A stretch of DNA of 16,807 nt, taken from the NCBI GenBank assembly GCA_041655035.1, contig JBAZCN010000070.1:1-16807 (forward strand), written 5' to 3'. The notes beneath the pieces are model-generated. The model was not told where the DNA came from. It did not search any database and was given only the letters and a program-made list of their open reading frames with translations. The stretch's first letter is position 1. Every line of letters begins with the position of its first letter. Shown one piece after another: positions 14,412 through 16,807 of this stretch. The position numbers and the translations under genes were made by a program. This DNA comes from NAT127 sp041655035 (lineage in GTDB: Bacteria; Pseudomonadota; Gammaproteobacteria; Pseudomonadales; Porticoccaceae).

Positions 14412-16052
14412 GTGGAACGCGAATCAATGGAGTACGATGTTGTCATTATTGGCGCGGGGCCATCCGGGCTGTCCGCCGCCTGTCGACTCCGCCAGATCAA
14501 CCCCGAGCTGTCCGTGTGCGTGGTGGAAAAGGGCTCGGAAGTGGGCGCCCACATCCTCTCCGGAGCCGTTCTCGAACCGACCGCCCTCAACGAACTCTTC
14601 CCCGACTGGAAGGAGCGCAATGCGCCGCTGCGAACTCCGGTGGAGAATGACGATATCTACGTCTTCACCGGCGCCAAAGGGGGCATCAAGGTGCCTTCCC
14701 TGTTCGTGCCCAAAACCATGCACAATCATGGCAACTACATCATCAGCCTCGGCAATCTGTGCCGTTGGCTGGCCGAGCAGGCCGAAGCCCTCGGCGTCGA
14801 GATCTTCCCCGGCTTTGCCGCCAACGAAGTGATCTACAATGACAACGGCTCGGTAAAAGGCATCGCCACCGGCGATATGGGTGTGTCGCGCGAAGGTCAG
14901 CACAAGGACGGCTATATGCCCGGCATGGAGCTGCACGCCAAGTACACGCTGTTTTCCGAAGGGTGCCGCGGCCAGCTGGGCAAGCAGCTGATCAGGCAGT
15001 TCGCCCTGGATGATGGCAAGCAGCCTCAGCATTATGGTATAGGAATCAAGGAATTATGGAAGATTCCTGATGATAAATATAAGCAGGGGCTGGTGATCCA
15101 CTCCGCTGGCTGGCCGCTCACCGAAAGCGGTTCCGCGGGCGGCGGGTTCCTCTACCACCTGGAAGACAATCAGGTGTCTGTCGGCCTGATCACCGACCTC
15201 TCCTATTCCAATCCCCATGTCAGTCCATTCGACGAGTTTCAGCGCTTCAAGACCCATCCGTCCATTCGCAAGTATCTCGAAGGTGGCGAGCGGGTATCCT
15301 ATGGCGCCCGCGCCCTGGTCAAAGGCGGCCTGCAGTCACTGCCAAAAATGAGTTTTCCCGGCGGCTTGCTGATCGGCGACAACGCCGGCACGCTGAACTT
15401 TGCCAAGATCAAGGGCATCCACACCGCGATGAAATCGGGCATGGTCGCCGCCGAAGTGGTGGCGGAAGCCATCACCAGCGGCCGGGCCAGCGACGATCTC
15501 ACCGGGTTCGCCGATGCCTACAAGGCCTCCTGGGCCTGGCAGGAGCTCTACACCCAGCGCAATTTCGGGCCCGCCCAGCACAAATGGGGCAACATCATCG
15601 GTTCCGCCTATGGCTTCATCGATCTGAACATCTTCAACGGCAAGCTGCCCTGGACTCTCTCCGATCCGGTAGCTGACCACGCGACCCTCAAGCCGGCCAA
15701 GGACTGCAAACCCATCGATTACCCCAAGCCCGATGGCAAGCTGACCTTCGACAAACTCTCGTCGGTATTCGTATCGAATACCAACCACGAGGAAGACCAG
15801 CCCTGCCACCTGACGCTGAAGGACCCGGATATCCCCATCAACCACAACCTGCCGATGTTCGATGAGCCTGCGCAGCGCTACTGCCCTGCCGGGGTGTACG
15901 AAGTGGTGACCAACAATGACGGCAGCAAGCGCTTCCAGATCAACGCCCAGAACTGCGTGCACTGCAAGACTTGCGATATCAAGGACCCCACCCAGAACAT
16001 CGTGTGGATAGCCCCGGAGGGCGGCGGCGGCCCGAATTATCCCAACATGTAG
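14412..16052 (+). CDS. Electron-transfer flavoprotein:ubiquinone oxidoreductase (ETF-QO)
   Basis: A 546-residue membrane-associated iron-sulfur flavoenzyme that takes electrons from ETF, reduced by acyl-CoA and other dehydrogenases, and passes them to ubiquinone. The FAD motif is VVIIGAGPSGLSAACRL (Gly14, Gly16, Gly19), followed by VVEKGSEVGAHILSGAVLEP, a family signature. LIGDNAGTLNFAKIKGIHTAMKSG is the second FAD block. The C-terminal 4Fe-4S domain has four cysteines: Cys491 (RYCPAGVYE) and Cys515, Cys518 and Cys521 (CVHCKTCDIKDPTQNI). Length is typical. I choose the GTG at 14412 because a full GGAGG lies five bases upstream; the ATG at 14427 would be 20 bases from it. No ETF subunit genes are in the window. 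It supports fatty-acid and amino-acid oxidation. Confidence 0.96.
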   Translation: MERESMEYDVVIIGAGPSGLSAACRLRQINPELSVCVVEKGSEVGAHILSGAVLEPTALNELFPDWKERNAPLRTPVENDDIYVFTGAKGGIKVPSLFVPKTMHNHGNYIISLGNLCRWLAEQAEALGVEIFPGFAANEVIYNDNGSVKGIATGDMGVSREGQHKDGYMPGMELHAKYTLFSEGCRGQLGKQLIRQFALDDGKQPQHYGIGIKELWKIPDDKYKQGLVIHSAGWPLTESGSAGGGFLYHLEDNQVSVGLITDLSYSNPHVSPFDEFQRFKTHPSIRKYLEGGERVSYGARALVKGGLQSLPKMSFPGGLLIGDNAGTLNFAKIKGIHTAMKSGMVAAEVVAEAITSGRASDDLTGFADAYKASWAWQELYTQRNFGPAQHKWGNIIGSAYGFIDLNIFNGKLPWTLSDPVADHATLKPAKDCKPIDYPKPDGKLTFDKLSSVFVSNTNHEEDQPCHLTLKDPDIPINHNLPMFDEPAQRYCPAGVYEVVTNNDGSKRFQINAQNCVHCKTCDIKDPTQNIVWIAPEGGGGPNYPNM

Positions 16053-16053
16053 T

Positions 16054-16629
16054 TCATTCCAGCGGGAAGAACTCTCCCAGGCTGTACACGCCGTGTACAG
16101 CCTGTTTCGTTTCCGCCCCGGGCTCGGCCCATTGGGCGAGTTCATAAAACACCGTCCGCGCGATCAGCCCTTCCATCCGGTCGCGCACCAGTACATAGGG
16201 CGAAGGTTCACCGGTTTGCAGATCGACACTCAGGCGAAGCGGATGGTCCGCGCCGGCCACCAGCTTGTCGCCAGTGCTGCTTTCAAACGCCAGGGCTTGC
16301 CGGCCGTCACGGAAGATCCGCTCCACGGCGATGATCGAGAATGGTGCGTCATCCACCTTGATCCGCCACTTTTCCGCGGGTGTCACCAGGAAATAGTCGT
16401 CCCCTTCCCGCTTCAGGATCGTAGAGAACACACGCACCAGCGCTTCCCGCCGGATCAGCTCGCCTTCGTGGAACCATTGGCCGTAGCGAGCAATGCGGAT
16501 ATCGATGTCGCCGCTCAATGGGGGATTCCATTTTGCGACCGGCGGGATTCGGGTCGAGGTCAGCGCCCGCTGATCAATGACATCGGCAAAAAGCCGCTCG
16601 ATATCCGCTTGATGCTGCATCGTATTCAT
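16054..16629 (-). CDS. DUF1285 family protein, unknown function
   Basis: A 191-residue protein without signal peptide or membrane segment. The blocks PPVAKWNPPLSGDIDIRIARYGQWFHEGELIRREALVRVFSTILKRE, DDYFLVTPAEKWRIKVDDAPF, and later the paired strands around SVDLQTGEPSPYVLVRDRMEGLIARTVFYEL are the DUF1285 pattern, here given in pieces: KWNPP, GDIDIRI, WFHEG, LVRVFSTIL, VTPAEK, VDDAPF, YVLVRD. The family is widespread in proteobacteria and has no established role. Several ATGs are in frame. GGAG at 16639-16636 is six bases from the ATG at 16629, so I choose that one; the ATG at 16632 is nearly as good, and the longer frame to 16713 reads as non-coding. It converges on ETF-QO with only one base between stop codons. 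Confidence 0.85.
   Translation of the reverse strand: MNTMQHQADIERLFADVIDQRALTSTRIPPVAKWNPPLSGDIDIRIARYGQWFHEGELIRREALVRVFSTILKREGDDYFLVTPAEKWRIKVDDAPFSIIAVERIFRDGRQALAFESSTGDKLVAGADHPLRLSVDLQTGEPSPYVLVRDRMEGLIARTVFYELAQWAEPGAETKQAVHGVYSLGEFFPLE
16079..16103 (+). terminator. Hairpin inside the DUF1285 end, probable ETF-QO terminator
   Basis: AGGCTGTACACG (16079-16090) and CGTGTACAGCCT (16092-16103) are perfect complements around a single base, giving an 11-bp stem with a three-base loop in RNA. On the plus strand it is followed by GTTTCGTTT, a broken but T-rich tract, 26 bases after the ETF-QO stop. On the minus strand no T-run follows. The same bases encode residues AVHGVYSL near the DUF1285 C-terminus. 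Confidence 0.6.
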
Positions 16630-16807
16630 CATTATCTCCGCACCTGGCCAAAGGGCCTGTCGGGAAAGGGGGGACGTGGCTGTACAGGGTAACCGATGGC
16701 TCGGGCATTGCAAATCACGGCCAGCCGCTGTCGACAGCCGGCGAAGCTGGCTTGCGATGGGATTGGGCTGAAAAAACGGAACAACGCGGGAAATTGGTCG
16801 GAGAAAC
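16630..16807. other. Upstream region of the DUF1285 gene, right window edge
   Basis: No gene start is visible on either strand in these 178 bases. On the minus strand a weak promoter for DUF1285 can be drawn from TTGCAA (16713-16708) and TACCCT (16691-16686), spacing 16. GGCTGTACA at 16678-16686 repeats the arm of the hairpin at the other end of the gene. Confidence 0.3.

Noticed and set aside
16079..16103. LexA box in the CTGT...ACAG palindrome
   Set aside because: The spacing between CTGT and ACAG is 11 bases, not the 8 of the gammaproteobacterial LexA site, and it lies inside a coding end with a U-rich tail.
16630..16713. N-terminal extension of DUF1285 to 16713
   Set aside because: The extra residues (Cys, Pro and Arg-rich) do not look like protein, and a GGAG sits directly before the ATG pair at 16632/16629.
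1..16807. Mobile elements, CRISPR arrays, tRNA or rRNA genes, phage or defence islands
   Set aside because: None seen: no transposase or integrase frames, no spaced direct repeats, no cloverleaf-like sequence in the gaps; all large frames are housekeeping or common accessory genes.

Overview
This window reads as ordinary chromosome of a gammaproteobacterium. The likely placement is Pseudomonadales or a related marine lineage, judged from Prc, ExoIII, ETF-QO, DUF1285, an RND pump and an LsfA-type peroxiredoxin that all look like Pseudomonas or marine gammaproteobacterial versions. The sequence is GC-rich with dense genes, several GTG starts and short intergenic gaps. I see no rRNA, tRNA, insertion sequence, phage gene or CRISPR array.

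From the left edge to about 10.94 kb every gene lies on the minus strand. Read in the direction of transcription, the first block is tetR, an RND membrane-fusion protein and an RND permease (10943 down to 5917). This is a compact efflux operon whose regulator overlaps the adaptor gene by ATGA. A type II NADH dehydrogenase follows (5847-4546).

The next block runs from a Porin_O_P outer-membrane porin (4391-3009) through a periplasmic sulfate-binding protein (2970-1969), a molbindin of SsuF type (1891-1667) and an RBBP9/YdeN-type serine hydrolase (1625-963) to a 1-Cys peroxiredoxin of LsfA type (905-261). It ends at an intrinsic terminator (241-218). The 5' end of an mgtC-like gene is cut by the left edge.

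The porin-to-peroxiredoxin block is the most interesting part. In Pseudomonas, SsuF and LsfA are known from the sulfonate and sulfate-starvation response. Here their homologues sit with a sulfate-binding protein and a porin, but without the Ssu or CysTWA membrane and ATPase genes. I infer a sulfur-scavenging or sulfur-starvation cluster whose transporter core lies elsewhere.

A 414-bp divergent intergenic region (10944-11357) separates the minus-strand genes from plus-strand genes. It holds a 12-bp palindrome and related half-sites that are good candidates for the TetR operator. To its right are prc (periplasmic tail-specific protease) and xthA (exonuclease III), 7 bp apart, then ETF:ubiquinone oxidoreductase. 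A DUF1285 gene converges on the latter with a single base between the two stop codons. A strong hairpin inside the DUF1285 coding end probably terminates the ETF-QO transcript.

Several long perfect inverted repeats without U-tracts lie between minus-strand genes (1930-1961, 4499-4532, 5862-5893). They are the main non-coding structure not explained by ordinary annotation. I found no clearly new multi-gene system.
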